A DNA stretch of 21,632 nucleotides, from the NCBI GenBank assembly GCA_045577755.1, contig JAZNJA010000053.1:1-21632 (forward strand), in the 5' to 3' direction. The notes beneath the pieces are model-generated. The model was not told the DNA's origin, did not search any database, and was given only the letters and a program-made list of their open reading frames with translations. Made by a program: the position numbers and the translations under genes. Position 1 is the stretch's first letter, and every line of letters begins with the position of its first letter. The DNA is from CAMEON01 sp045577755 (lineage in GTDB: Bacteria; Bacillota; Clostridia; Oscillospirales; CAG-272). Of this stretch, positions 1 through 7,396 are shown piece by piece.

Positions 1-134
1 GGGAGCCTATGGAAAACGCTTGTCGGGAAATGGTTTCTCTTGTAAAATGGCACGAAAGGCTCCCCCTCTGGGGGAGCTCCCGCCGCAGGCGGGTGAGAGG
101 GCAACACCCATGGGTCAGCACGAACCAACAGCCC
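1..134. repeat. REP-like inverted-repeat doublet, left copy cut by window edge
   Basis: A 47-bp unit at 58-104 starts with the hairpin GGCTCCCCC/GGGGGAGC and continues with a second hairpin, CCCGCC/GGCGGG. It is identical to 8534-8580. The match extends over 52-134 versus 8528-8610 with only three differences. Bases 1-10 match the end of the opposite-facing partner unit at 8482-8491, so this is the right part of an inverted pair whose left unit lies outside the window. The 41-nt spacer between the units is not conserved between the two copies. This is a dispersed, non-coding palindromic repeat; its function is unknown. Confidence 0.85.
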
Positions 135-171
135 CATAAACTGCAATTTTCCATTCAATCCAATTTCCGAT

Positions 172-200
172 ATTATACCACAAAACCCATTATCTGTCAA
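172..200 (-). promoter_or_regulatory. Consensus sigma-A promoter pointing off the left edge
   Basis: On the minus strand there is TTGACA (195-200), a 17-bp spacer, and TATAAT (172-177) preceded by TGG, an extended -10. Both hexamers match the vegetative consensus exactly. Transcription should start near 165 and run leftward through the REP-like repeat into a gene outside the window. It lies downstream of the glycogen phosphorylase stop, so it serves the next gene. Confidence 0.8.
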
Positions 201-221
201 CAAAATCCCCGAAAATCACGC

Positions 222-257
222 AAGGGTGGCGCGCCTGTACGGCGAACCACCCTTTTT
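222..257. terminator. Hairpin with T-tract downstream of glycogen phosphorylase
   Basis: AAGGGTGG (222-229) pairs with CCACCCTT (247-254), and CGCC/GGCG pairs inside the loop. A run of T follows on the plus strand (253-257). Read leftward, the stem is followed by GCGTGATTTT, a weaker T-rich tail. It sits just after the phosphorylase stop and before the promoter at 172-200, so it probably ends the leftward transcript and may also stop rightward read-through. Direction is uncertain. Confidence 0.55.
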
Positions 258-274
258 GTATGGGAATAACGTTT

Positions 275-2704
275 TCAGTGAATGGGCTTGATGTGCCAGA
301 AGCGGTCGGCGTACTCGCGGATGGAGCGGTCGGCGGCGAAATGACCCGAGGCAGCGGTGTTGAGCAGGGCCATGCGGGTCCACTTGGCGCGGTCGCTGTA
401 GGCCTTGATGCAGGCCTCGTGAGCCAGGCGGTAGGACTCGAAGTCAGCCAGGCACATATAGGGATCCGCCACGCCGTGGCCATTCAGCAGGTAGGTGGTG
501 ATGTCCGCAAAGGACTCGCCGCCAAAGCCGATATTCAAAGCGGCCATGATGCGGCCCAGGCGGTTGTTGTTGCTGTAGAACTCGGCGGAACGGTAGCCGC
601 GGAGCCAGAGCTGCTCCACCTCGGCGGCGGTGAGACCGAAGATGAACATATTCTCCTCGCCCACGGCGGCCTGCATCTCCACGTTGGCACCGTCCAGGGT
701 ACCCAGGGTGATGGCACCGTTCATCATGAGCTTCATACAGCCGGTGCCGCTGGCCTCCTTACCCGCCAGGGAGATCTGCTCGGAGATGTCGGCGGAGGGG
801 ACCAGGATCTCGGCGGTGGAGACGTCGTAGTTCTCTAAGAACACCACGTTCAGCTTCTCGCGGATGCGGGGCGAGGCGTTGATCTCCTTCTGGAGCATGC
901 ACAGAAGCTGGATGATGCGCTTGGCCATCTGGTAGCCGGGAGCGGCCTTGGCGCCGAAGATGAAGGTCTGGGGACGGATATCCAGATCGGGGTTATCCTT
1001 GAGATCCAGATACATACCGATGATATTCAGAGCGTTCAGGAGTTGGCGCTTGTACTCGTGGAGGCGCTTGATCTGGACGTCGAAGACGGCGTGGGTATCC
1101 AGACGGATGCCGGCCTTGCGGTAGAGGTGATTGGAGAAGTTCTCCTTGTTCTCATGCTTGATGGCGCGGAAGCGCTCCAGCACCTCGGGGTCGTCGGCGA
1201 ACTTGGCGAACTCCGAGAGCTCTACGGGGTTCTTGCGGTAGCCGGTGCCGATGGTCTCGTCCAGAAGGCCTGCCAGCTTGGGGTTGGAATAGCACAGCCA
1301 GCGGCGGTGGGCGATACCGTTGGTGACGTTATCGAAGCGGCCGGGGTACATACGGTAGAAGTCCTTGAAGACGCTGTCCTTGAGGATGGTGGAGTGGAGC
1401 TTGGACACGCCGTTGACCGAGTGAGAGCCAATGACCGCCAGGTTGGCCATGCGGACCTGGCCGTAGCCGATGACCGCCATCTTGGAGATGCGCTGCCAGT
1501 TGCCGGGGAAGACGTTCCAGGCCTCGCGGCAGAAGCGCTCGTTGATCTCCTTGATGATGGTGTAGATGCGGGGGAGCTTCAGGCGGAAGAGATCCTCGTT
1601 CCAGGTCTCCAGAGCCTCGGGCATGACGGTGTGGTTGGTGTAGGAGCAGATCTCCTTGACCATATCCCAGGCGCGGTCCCAAGGATAGAAGTACTCGTCC
1701 ACGAAGATACGCATGAGTTCGGGAATGCAGAGGGTGGGGTGGGTATCGTTCAGGTGGATGGCTACCTTATCAGCCAGATTGTCCAGGGTACCGTAGACCG
1801 CCATGTGGTCGCGGATGATGGACTGGACCGAGGCGGAGCAGAGGAAGTACTGCTGGGTCAGGCGGAGGAGCTTACCCTCGGTATGGTTGTCGGCGGGGTA
1901 CAGCACCTTGGAAATGGCGTCGGCGTTGGTGGCCTCCTCCATGGCGCGGGCGTACTGACCCTGGGAAAACAGACCCATGTTGAAGTTCTGGATGCTGCGG
2001 GCCTTCCAGAGACGGAGACGGGACACGCCCTCGGAATCGGCGCCCGAGATCATCATGTCGTAGGGCACGGCCTCCAGCTCCTCGGCGTCCTCATAGATGA
2101 TCTCCATGCGGCCCTCGGGCTTCCACTCCTCGCGGATGCGGCCGCCGAAGCGGACCTTGAAGACGCGGTCGGTACGGGGCACCAGCCAGACGTCACCGCC
2201 GGGGAGCCAGACGTCGGGAAGCTCCACCTGAATGCCATCCACGATCTTCTGCTTGAAAAGACCGTACTCGTAGCACAGGGAGAAGCCGGTAGCAGGGTAG
2301 TCCAGGGAGGACAGGGAATCCATAAAGCAGGCGGCGAGACGGCCCAGGCCGCCGTTGCCCAGACCCGCGTCGGGCTCGCACTCGTAGAGGTCGTCCAGGG
2401 TATAGCCCATGGCGGACAGAGCCTCGGCGTATTCCTTATCCAGACCCAGGTTGTAGACGTTGGTCTTCAGGGAGCGGCCCAGGAGGAATTCCATGCACAT
2501 ATAGTAGACACGCTTGCCGCCGGCCTGATTGACCTTCTTCTTGAAGGCACCGCGTTTCTCGGTGAGAATGTCGCGGACGGTCATGGCGGTGGCCTTGTAC
2601 ATCTGATCCTTGGAGGCTTCGGCGGCAGTGCAGCCGAAGAAGCGGGAGAGCTTGATCTCGAGATTTTCCTTGATCTCAGCGGCGGTAGGTTTGCAGTTAG
2701 TCAT
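275..2704 (-). CDS. glgP: Glycogen/starch/alpha-glucan phosphorylase
   Basis: Predicted to release glucose 1-phosphate from the non-reducing ends of alpha-1,4-glucan using phosphate, in the cytoplasm, for glycogen or maltodextrin breakdown. The 809-residue length is typical of GT35 enzymes. The N-terminal part carries the family segments YYMCMEFLLGRSL (about 67-79) and GLGNGGLGRLAACFMDS (about 114-130). Further on are HLNDTHPTL and KRLHEYKRQ. The pyridoxal-phosphate segment is EASGTGCMKLMMNGA with Lys658 as the cofactor lysine; the position before Met-Lys is Cys where many homologues have Asn. The gene starts at an ATG behind a purine-rich but weak ribosome site. It follows the ABC transporter ATPase by 92 bp with no clear terminator between, so read-through is possible. 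No other glycogen gene is visible. Confidence 0.95.
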   Translation of the reverse strand: MTNCKPTAAEIKENLEIKLSRFFGCTAAEASKDQMYKATAMTVRDILTEKRGAFKKKVNQAGGKRVYYMCMEFLLGRSLKTNVYNLGLDKEYAEALSAMGYTLDDLYECEPDAGLGNGGLGRLAACFMDSLSSLDYPATGFSLCYEYGLFKQKIVDGIQVELPDVWLPGGDVWLVPRTDRVFKVRFGGRIREEWKPEGRMEIIYEDAEELEAVPYDMMISGADSEGVSRLRLWKARSIQNFNMGLFSQGQYARAMEEATNADAISKVLYPADNHTEGKLLRLTQQYFLCSASVQSIIRDHMAVYGTLDNLADKVAIHLNDTHPTLCIPELMRIFVDEYFYPWDRAWDMVKEICSYTNHTVMPEALETWNEDLFRLKLPRIYTIIKEINERFCREAWNVFPGNWQRISKMAVIGYGQVRMANLAVIGSHSVNGVSKLHSTILKDSVFKDFYRMYPGRFDNVTNGIAHRRWLCYSNPKLAGLLDETIGTGYRKNPVELSEFAKFADDPEVLERFRAIKHENKENFSNHLYRKAGIRLDTHAVFDVQIKRLHEYKRQLLNALNIIGMYLDLKDNPDLDIRPQTFIFGAKAAPGYQMAKRIIQLLCMLQKEINASPRIREKLNVVFLENYDVSTAEILVPSADISEQISLAGKEASGTGCMKLMMNGAITLGTLDGANVEMQAAVGEENMFIFGLTAAEVEQLWLRGYRSAEFYSNNNRLGRIMAALNIGFGGESFADITTYLLNGHGVADPYMCLADFESYRLAHEACIKAYSDRAKWTRMALLNTAASGHFAADRSIREYADRFWHIKPIH

Positions 2705-2796
2705 GTCGGTATTCTCTTTCTTTGGTTTCGGTGGGGTTGCGGGGGTTGCGGTTAGTATTTGTATGCGGGGGAAAAATTAAACATGAATGGGAGGAA

Positions 2797-3540
2797 TCAC
2801 AGCACCTTGGCGAGGAAGGTCTTGAGTCTGTCGCTCTTGGGGTTGTCGAACATCTCGTCGGGGGTGCCCTCCTCGATGATGCGGCCGTCGGCCATGAAGA
2901 TGACGCGGGAGCCGACCTCACGTGCAAAGCCCATCTCGTGGGTGACCACGATCATGGTCATACCGTCGTGGGCCAGGGACTTCATGACCTCCAGAACCTC
3001 ACCCACCATCTCGGGGTCGAGGGCCGAGGTAGGCTCATCGAAGAGCATGACGTCGGGCTGCATACACAGGGCGCGGACGATGGCCACACGCTGCTTCTGA
3101 CCGCCCGAGAGCTGGCTGGGGTAGGAGCCCGCTCGGTCCGCAAGACCTACCTTCTCCAGAAGCTCCATGGCAAGCTTCTCAGCATCCTCGCGGGACTTGC
3201 CCAAAAGCTTCATGGGAGCGATGGTCATGTTGCGGAGGATGGTCATGTGGGGGAAGAGGTTGAAGTGCTGGAAGACCATGCCCATCTTCTGGCGGTGCAG
3301 GTCCACGTTGGCACCCTTGGCCAGGATGTTGTGGCCGTCCACGTAGATCTCGCCACCGGTGGGGATCTCCAACAGGTTCAGGGAGCGGAGGAAGGTGGAC
3401 TTACCGCTGCCCGAGGGGCCGATGACCACCACCACCTCGCCGTGGTTGATAACGGCATCCACGCCGTCCAGGGCCTTGATCTTGTCGCCCTTGTAATACT
3501 TCTTGAGTTCGCTGACGCGGATGATCTCATTAGCGCTCAT
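2797..3540 (-). CDS. Polar amino-acid ABC transporter ATP-binding protein
   Basis: Cytoplasmic ATPase that powers uptake by the adjacent permease and binding protein. The 247 residues carry every expected motif: Walker A GPSGSGKST (41-49), Q-loop in VFQHFNLFPH (about 89-98), signature LSGGQKQR (144-151), Walker B VMLFDEP (164-170), D-loop SALD, and the H-loop His in VVTHEMGFA (His201). This is the GlnQ/HisP/ArtP class. Its ATG lies inside the last codons of the permease gene, giving an 11-bp overlap (3530-3540) and so translational coupling. The substrate cannot be fixed from sequence; glutamine, arginine/histidine and cystine importers share this ATPase type. Confidence 0.95.
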   Translation of the reverse strand: MSANEIIRVSELKKYYKGDKIKALDGVDAVINHGEVVVVIGPSGSGKSTFLRSLNLLEIPTGGEIYVDGHNILAKGANVDLHRQKMGMVFQHFNLFPHMTILRNMTIAPMKLLGKSREDAEKLAMELLEKVGLADRAGSYPSQLSGGQKQRVAIVRALCMQPDVMLFDEPTSALDPEMVGEVLEVMKSLAHDGMTMIVVTHEMGFAREVGSRVIFMADGRIIEEGTPDEMFDNPKSDRLKTFLAKVL

Positions 3541-4273
3541 TCTTTCGCAGACTCCTTTCCAGAACTCCCACCAGAGCAGTCAGCACCACGACCAACACAA
3601 GGTAGATCAGAGCCACCGCGATGAGGGGCATGAAGGCCGAGAAGGTACGGCCGCGGATGAGGTCGCCCGCCTTGGTCAGGTCCATGACGCCCACGTAGCC
3701 CGCGATGGAGGTCTCCTTGAGCAGGACGATGAACTCGTTACACAGGGTGGGCAGCACGCTCTTGAAGACCTGGGGGATGATGATGTAGATCATGGTCTGA
3801 ACGTAGTTGAAGCCCAGGGAGCGTCCCGCCTCGAACTGGCCGTTGTCGATGGACATGATACCGCCGCGCAAAATCTCGGCCACGTAGGCGCCCGAGTTGA
3901 TACCGAAGGCGATGGTGGCGATGAGGATGTCGTTGCGGGAGGAGGCGAAGATGATGAAGTACATGATGAGCAGCTGCACCATGACGGGAGTACCGCGGAT
4001 GACGGTGAGGTACAGCTTGCAGATGCCGTTGACGAAGGTGAAGATATAGTAGCCGAAGCCCTTATGCAGAGCCATGGCCTCGCGGTTCTTGTCGTAGGAG
4101 GAGCGGACCGCCGCCACCACGACACCCAGCACCACGCCCATAAGCAGGGCGAAGAAGGTGATGACCAGGGTATTGCGCAGACCCTGCACCAGCCACTTCC
4201 ACATGGCACCGTCAATGAAATTCAGTCGGAAGTCTGCCGCCAGATCGGCAAACCATGCTTGTATGCTTTCCAA
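3530..4273 (-). CDS. Polar amino-acid ABC transporter permease
   Basis: Integral membrane subunit of the His/Glu/Gln/Arg/opine permease family. About 247 residues with several hydrophobic segments, starting at TLVITFFALLMGVVLGVVVA. The EAA-type loop that contacts the ATPase is around LRGGIMSIDNGQFEAGRSLG. I place the start at a TTG at 4271-4273, because GAAAGGGG (4282-4289) lies 8 nt upstream and homologues begin with a similar ESIxxWFA segment. An upstream in-frame TTG at 4304-4306 would add 11 residues but has no ribosome site. The binding-protein gene lies upstream, separated by a stem-loop; the ATPase gene overlaps its 3' end. With a single permease gene, the channel is probably a homodimer. 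Confidence 0.92.
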   Translation of the reverse strand: MESIQAWFADLAADFRLNFIDGAMWKWLVQGLRNTLVITFFALLMGVVLGVVVAAVRSSYDKNREAMALHKGFGYYIFTFVNGICKLYLTVIRGTPVMVQLLIMYFIIFASSRNDILIATIAFGINSGAYVAEILRGGIMSIDNGQFEAGRSLGFNYVQTMIYIIIPQVFKSVLPTLCNEFIVLLKETSIAGYVGVMDLTKAGDLIRGRTFSAFMPLIAVALIYLVLVVVLTALVGVLERSLRKNER

Positions 4274-4315
4274 AGCTTGTTCCCCTTTCGTATTTTGGGT
4301 GTGCAAGAAAACAGA

Positions 4316-4349
4316 GGGAGGAGAGGGAGTACGAGACCCCTCTCCTCTC
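4316..4349 (-). terminator. Intercistronic stem-loop between binding protein and permease
   Basis: On the minus strand GAGGAGAGGG (4347-4338) pairs with CCCTCTCCTC (4327-4318). The stem extends by two more pairs and has a 10-nt loop. It is followed by CTGTTTTCTTG. Position and shape fit a partial terminator or mRNA-stabilising loop that lets the binding-protein message exceed that of the membrane subunits, as seen in many importer operons. The T-tract is short, so full termination is unlikely. Confidence 0.6.
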
Positions 4350-4373
4350 GGTTACGGTTACTTGCGGAGGCGA

Positions 4374-5222
4374 TTACTGTGCGCCGCCGTCCTTGGGGAT
4401 GTACTTGTTGATGATACCGTCGATGGTACCGTCAGCCTTCAGCTCGTCCAGAGCCTTGTTGATCTTCTCCAGCAGCTCGGTATTGCCCTTGTCCACGCAG
4501 ATGGCGTAGTCCTCAACGGCGTACTCGTTGTCACCGGCCAGGATGTGGATGCCCTCATTGGCGGCCACGAAGGACTTGGCGGGCTCGTTGTCGATGATGA
4601 CGCAGTCGACCTTGCCGCTCTTCAGAGCAGCGACAGCCTCGGCACCGGTCTTGTAGCGGATGACACGGTCGGTCTTGATGGACTCGTCCTCGTTGAGGTC
4701 ATTGAAGCCCCAGCCGGAGATGGCGGAGGAGGAGTAGATGTCACCGGTGGTGTCCTGCTGAACGCCGATCTTGATGTCGGGGTTCTTCAGGGAAACGGGA
4801 TCACCGTTGTCGTCGAAGTTCCAGAGGTCGTCCAGGGTAGCGATGGAGGAACCGTCGTTGACGATGATGACCTGGATACCAGTGGCGTAGGTGTTGGAGA
4901 AGTCCATGGACTCCTTACGCTTGTCGGTGACGGTGATACCGGCCATGCCCATGTCGTACTTGCCCTCGGCAACACCGGTCAGGACGGCACCGAAGTCCAC
5001 GTCCACGATCTCCAGCTTCATACCCAGCTTGTCGGCGATGGCGGCGGCGATCTCGGCGTCGATACCGACGATCTTGTCACCGTCCTTGTACTCGTAGGGA
5101 GGGAACGCGGCGTTGGTAGCCATAACCAGAGTGTTCTCGTCCTTCTTGTCGCAGGAAGCGAACAGGCAGACGGCACTCACCAGCATACAAAGAGCCATGA
5201 GAACAGCAATCAGCTTTTTCAT
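4374..5222 (-). CDS. Amino-acid ABC transporter substrate-binding lipoprotein
   Basis: Extracellular solute receptor of the SBP_bac_3 family, 282 residues. It has an N-terminal Lys-Lys, a hydrophobic stretch, and the lipobox FASC with lipidated Cys24. Family signatures are FPPYEYKDGDKIVGID in the first lobe, then DMGMAGITVTDKRKESMDFS, and GVQQDTTGD in the second lobe. It feeds the permease and ATPase encoded just downstream. The start at 5222 is chosen because AAGGAG lies 8-10 nt upstream; the in-frame ATG at 5240 overlaps that ribosome site and is rejected. A promoter is readable at 5273-5301. The ligand is a polar amino acid by family; I cannot assign which. Confidence 0.94.
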   Translation of the reverse strand: MKKLIAVLMALCMLVSAVCLFASCDKKDENTLVMATNAAFPPYEYKDGDKIVGIDAEIAAAIADKLGMKLEIVDVDFGAVLTGVAEGKYDMGMAGITVTDKRKESMDFSNTYATGIQVIIVNDGSSIATLDDLWNFDDNGDPVSLKNPDIKIGVQQDTTGDIYSSSAISGWGFNDLNEDESIKTDRVIRYKTGAEAVAALKSGKVDCVIIDNEPAKSFVAANEGIHILAGDNEYAVEDYAICVDKGNTELLEKINKALDELKADGTIDGIINKYIPKDGGAQ

Positions 5223-5272
5223 GATAAGAATCTCCTTCATAATGAATATTGTGCATAAAAATGCGTGGTACT

Positions 5273-5301
5273 ATTATAGCACAAACCCTCTTTTTTTGCA
5301 A
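5273..5301 (-). promoter_or_regulatory. Promoter of the amino-acid ABC operon
   Basis: The minus strand has TATAAT (5273-5278) with TGC directly before it (extended -10), and TTGCAA (5296-5301) 17 bp upstream. A TTGACA at 5303-5308 also exists but its 24-bp spacing is too long. The -35 region lies in a near-palindrome, TTGCAATTGTCAA (5296-5308), which could bind a regulator. Transcription would begin near 5266, giving a leader of about 44 nt, too short for a T-box or known riboswitch. Confidence 0.65.
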
Positions 5302-5316
5302 TTGTCAATATAAACC

Positions 5317-5344
5317 AAAGGAGCGAAAATTAAATCGCCCCTTT
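5317..5344 (-). terminator. Hairpin ending the DUF4259/ADP-ribosylglycohydrolase unit
   Basis: On the minus strand AAAGGGGCGA (5344-5335) pairs with TCGCTCCTTT (5326-5317), with one G-T pair and an 8-nt A/T-rich loop. The leftward tail GGTTTATATTG is T-rich but not a clean run. It lies in an AT-rich gap between the stop at 5413 and the next promoter, which is where a terminator is expected. Read rightward the tail is CCTTTTGTG, so it may act both ways. Confidence 0.5.
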
Positions 5345-5412
5345 TGTGTCATATGTTACAAATATTCAATTATGCAATTGTATATGCAGAAAACGGAGTT
5401 TTGCGTTGTCCA

Positions 5413-7383
5413 TCAAGACTTCTTGAAGCAGAGAGGGTTGACCGAGCCGTAATGGGTGATGTGGGTGGCGCAGGTGGCTCCCTCAGAGAAGATGAGGTTG
5501 TATTTGGCGTCGGCGTTGACCCTCGTGAGACGGAGGACCACGGTATTCACGCCCTCGCGGATGTGAATATTCTGGACGTGGACGTTCTCGGCGTCCCAGG
5601 TGTCGCAGGTGTCCCGCTCGCAGATCAGCTCACCGTTGATATACAGGGCGAAGGGAGCCGAGTGGCCCATCTGGACGCAGACCGTCTCCTCTGCGGGGGA
5701 GATCAGCTCTCGGACCAGGTAGCAGACCGAGGGGGCGGAGAAGCCGTAGATATCGTCGAGGCGGAAGCTGTCCTCGCGCTGGGAGAAGAGGGTCTCCTCG
5801 TACTTGGTATCGGCGGCGGGATCCAGGGGTGCGTACAGCTCCTCGGCGGAGAGGTAGGGGGTAGTGGTATCTGCCGCCATGTTGAGGTGGAAGCGGCGGA
5901 CGATATCGGTGGAGTCCCCCTTGTAGCGGTAGCCGGGGTTCATGAGGTGCCAGTAATTGGGGACCTTGACCAGCTTTTCGGTGGTGCAGACGGGGTCGGT
6001 GCGCCAGATGGGGCCGATAGCCTTCCAGGGGGTGGCTCCGCAGAGGCCGAAGGTGTAGGTGTAGTCCTTCCCCGCTACGGTGTAGGCAAGGGTATAGAGG
6101 TTGGTCTCGGGGAGGGCGGGCAGGTCGGCGGGGAGAGTGACCGTCACGGGGATGTCGGCCACGGTGTTGGGCGCGAAGGTGAGGGTTCCGCTCAGATCCA
6201 CGCAGAGGCCCTTGAGGGTATAGGTCAGGGTCTCCCCCGTGAGGGCAGGGGCACCGAGCATGATCTGCACCGTTTTGGTCTCGCCGAGGGCGATGGAGCA
6301 GTCGGGGCGGCCGTCGGGGAAGGCGGGGTAGTTGACCCAGACCGTAACAGGGTCGGGGGCTTGGTAGGCATATTCCTTCACCTCACCGCCCTCGATGAGG
6401 TCGGGGTTCCAGCTCTTGCCCAGAATCGCGATATCCTCGGAGAAATCAAAGACGCTGTCGCTGCGGCGGTCGGACTTGACCCCCAGCACGAACTTGACGT
6501 CTCCCCAGCCGTACTCGGCCTCCAGGGACTTGGCGCCGCGGATGATGCCGATGACCGCTCCTGCGGTGGCGCAGGTGCAGTCGGTATCAAAGCCGCAATT
6601 GAGGGCATCCATACCCGTCTTGATCTCGTCCAGGTTGCCCTTGAGAAGGGCGGCCAGGGTGATGCCGATGTTCTGGAAGAGGTTGGTGCAGTCGGGGTGG
6701 CCGTACTTGTGGAGGATCTTGCGCAGGATCCGCTTGACGTCGTCGTACTGACGGCACCAGGCCACGGTGTCGGTGACCAGCTCGTAGAATCGGCTGTCGG
6801 GCTTGACCACCGACAGACCCACGTTGATGAGATCGTAGAGGTCGCAGGTGGTCTCGTCCACGCCAAAAGCGGCGGACTCCAGGGCGGCGAAGAAGCGCTC
6901 TCCCTGGACCGAGTCGCCCCAGTGGTCCAGCACGCCGTCCCGGGTGGCGAATTCGGCGGCCTTCCACGGATCGAGGGGGGCGAGGCAGGCCCAGATCTCG
7001 GAGCGGATGGGGCAGCCCATGCCGCTGATGTAGAAATCGTTGGAGAAGGCACCCGAGGCGGGGGTATGGATGCCCCTCGTCCAGTTCTTCCGCATGACGG
7101 CGTACTCGCCGGGGGAGTAATCGCAGAAGTTCACGAAGCGGTGGAGGAGCTGATCCGAGGTGAAGTCGGGGCCGTACTGCTCGGCCACGTCCAGCCAGAG
7201 GACTTGCAGATCGAGGTCATCGTTGGGGAGCATGGTGTTGACCATTTCGGGTTTGAAGGGCAGCTCCAGGGGCATTTTGATGCCCTCGTAGGGCGCGCCC
7301 AGGGTGCCAATGACGGTCTTGCCCAGGAAGCAACCGTAGATCTTGTCGAGGTAGGCGGCGTAGGACAGCTTTTGTTGATTCAT
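5413..7383 (-). CDS. ADP-ribosylglycohydrolase-fold protein with beta-rich C-terminal region
   Basis: A 656-residue protein, about twice the usual length of a DraG/ARH enzyme. Residues 1 to about 290 form the ADP-ribosylglycohydrolase domain. They carry GCFLGKTVIGTLGAPYEG near the N-terminus, NDDLDLQ (54-60) at the first metal site, and GFDTDCTCATAGAVIG (264-279) with the D-x-D of the second site. The first motif has Leu where canonical enzymes have Thr after the Asp pair. The remaining 370 residues look like beta-sandwich modules; the final one (PFALYINGELICER, REGVNTVVLRLTRV) resembles the jelly-roll accessory domains of glycoside hydrolases. No signal peptide is seen. The ATG at 7381-7383 is chosen because AGGA lies 8 nt upstream; the ATG at 7389 is too close to it. 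The gene begins 13 bp after the DUF4259 stop. The substrate could be ADP-ribosyl groups or a glycoside. Confidence 0.85.
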   Translation of the reverse strand: MNQQKLSYAAYLDKIYGCFLGKTVIGTLGAPYEGIKMPLELPFKPEMVNTMLPNDDLDLQVLWLDVAEQYGPDFTSDQLLHRFVNFCDYSPGEYAVMRKNWTRGIHTPASGAFSNDFYISGMGCPIRSEIWACLAPLDPWKAAEFATRDGVLDHWGDSVQGERFFAALESAAFGVDETTCDLYDLINVGLSVVKPDSRFYELVTDTVAWCRQYDDVKRILRKILHKYGHPDCTNLFQNIGITLAALLKGNLDEIKTGMDALNCGFDTDCTCATAGAVIGIIRGAKSLEAEYGWGDVKFVLGVKSDRRSDSVFDFSEDIAILGKSWNPDLIEGGEVKEYAYQAPDPVTVWVNYPAFPDGRPDCSIALGETKTVQIMLGAPALTGETLTYTLKGLCVDLSGTLTFAPNTVADIPVTVTLPADLPALPETNLYTLAYTVAGKDYTYTFGLCGATPWKAIGPIWRTDPVCTTEKLVKVPNYWHLMNPGYRYKGDSTDIVRRFHLNMAADTTTPYLSAEELYAPLDPAADTKYEETLFSQREDSFRLDDIYGFSAPSVCYLVRELISPAEETVCVQMGHSAPFALYINGELICERDTCDTWDAENVHVQNIHIREGVNTVVLRLTRVNADAKYNLIFSEGATCATHITHYGSVNPLCFKKS

Positions 7384-7396
7384 GACCATTATCCTT

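Noticed and set aside
1043..2755. Long plus-strand open frame antisense to glgP, and similar antisense frames at 5344-7473, 8667-10667, 10618-12330 and 13999-15852
   Set aside because: They mirror genes with strong codon bias in GC-rich DNA. Their translations are low-complexity (rich in Gly, Val, Leu, His, Asp), have no family motifs and no ribosome sites.
5303..5308. Perfect TTGACA as the -35 of the ABC operon promoter
   Set aside because: It is 24 bp from the TATAAT at 5273-5278. The TTGCAA at 17-bp spacing plus the extended -10 is more likely.
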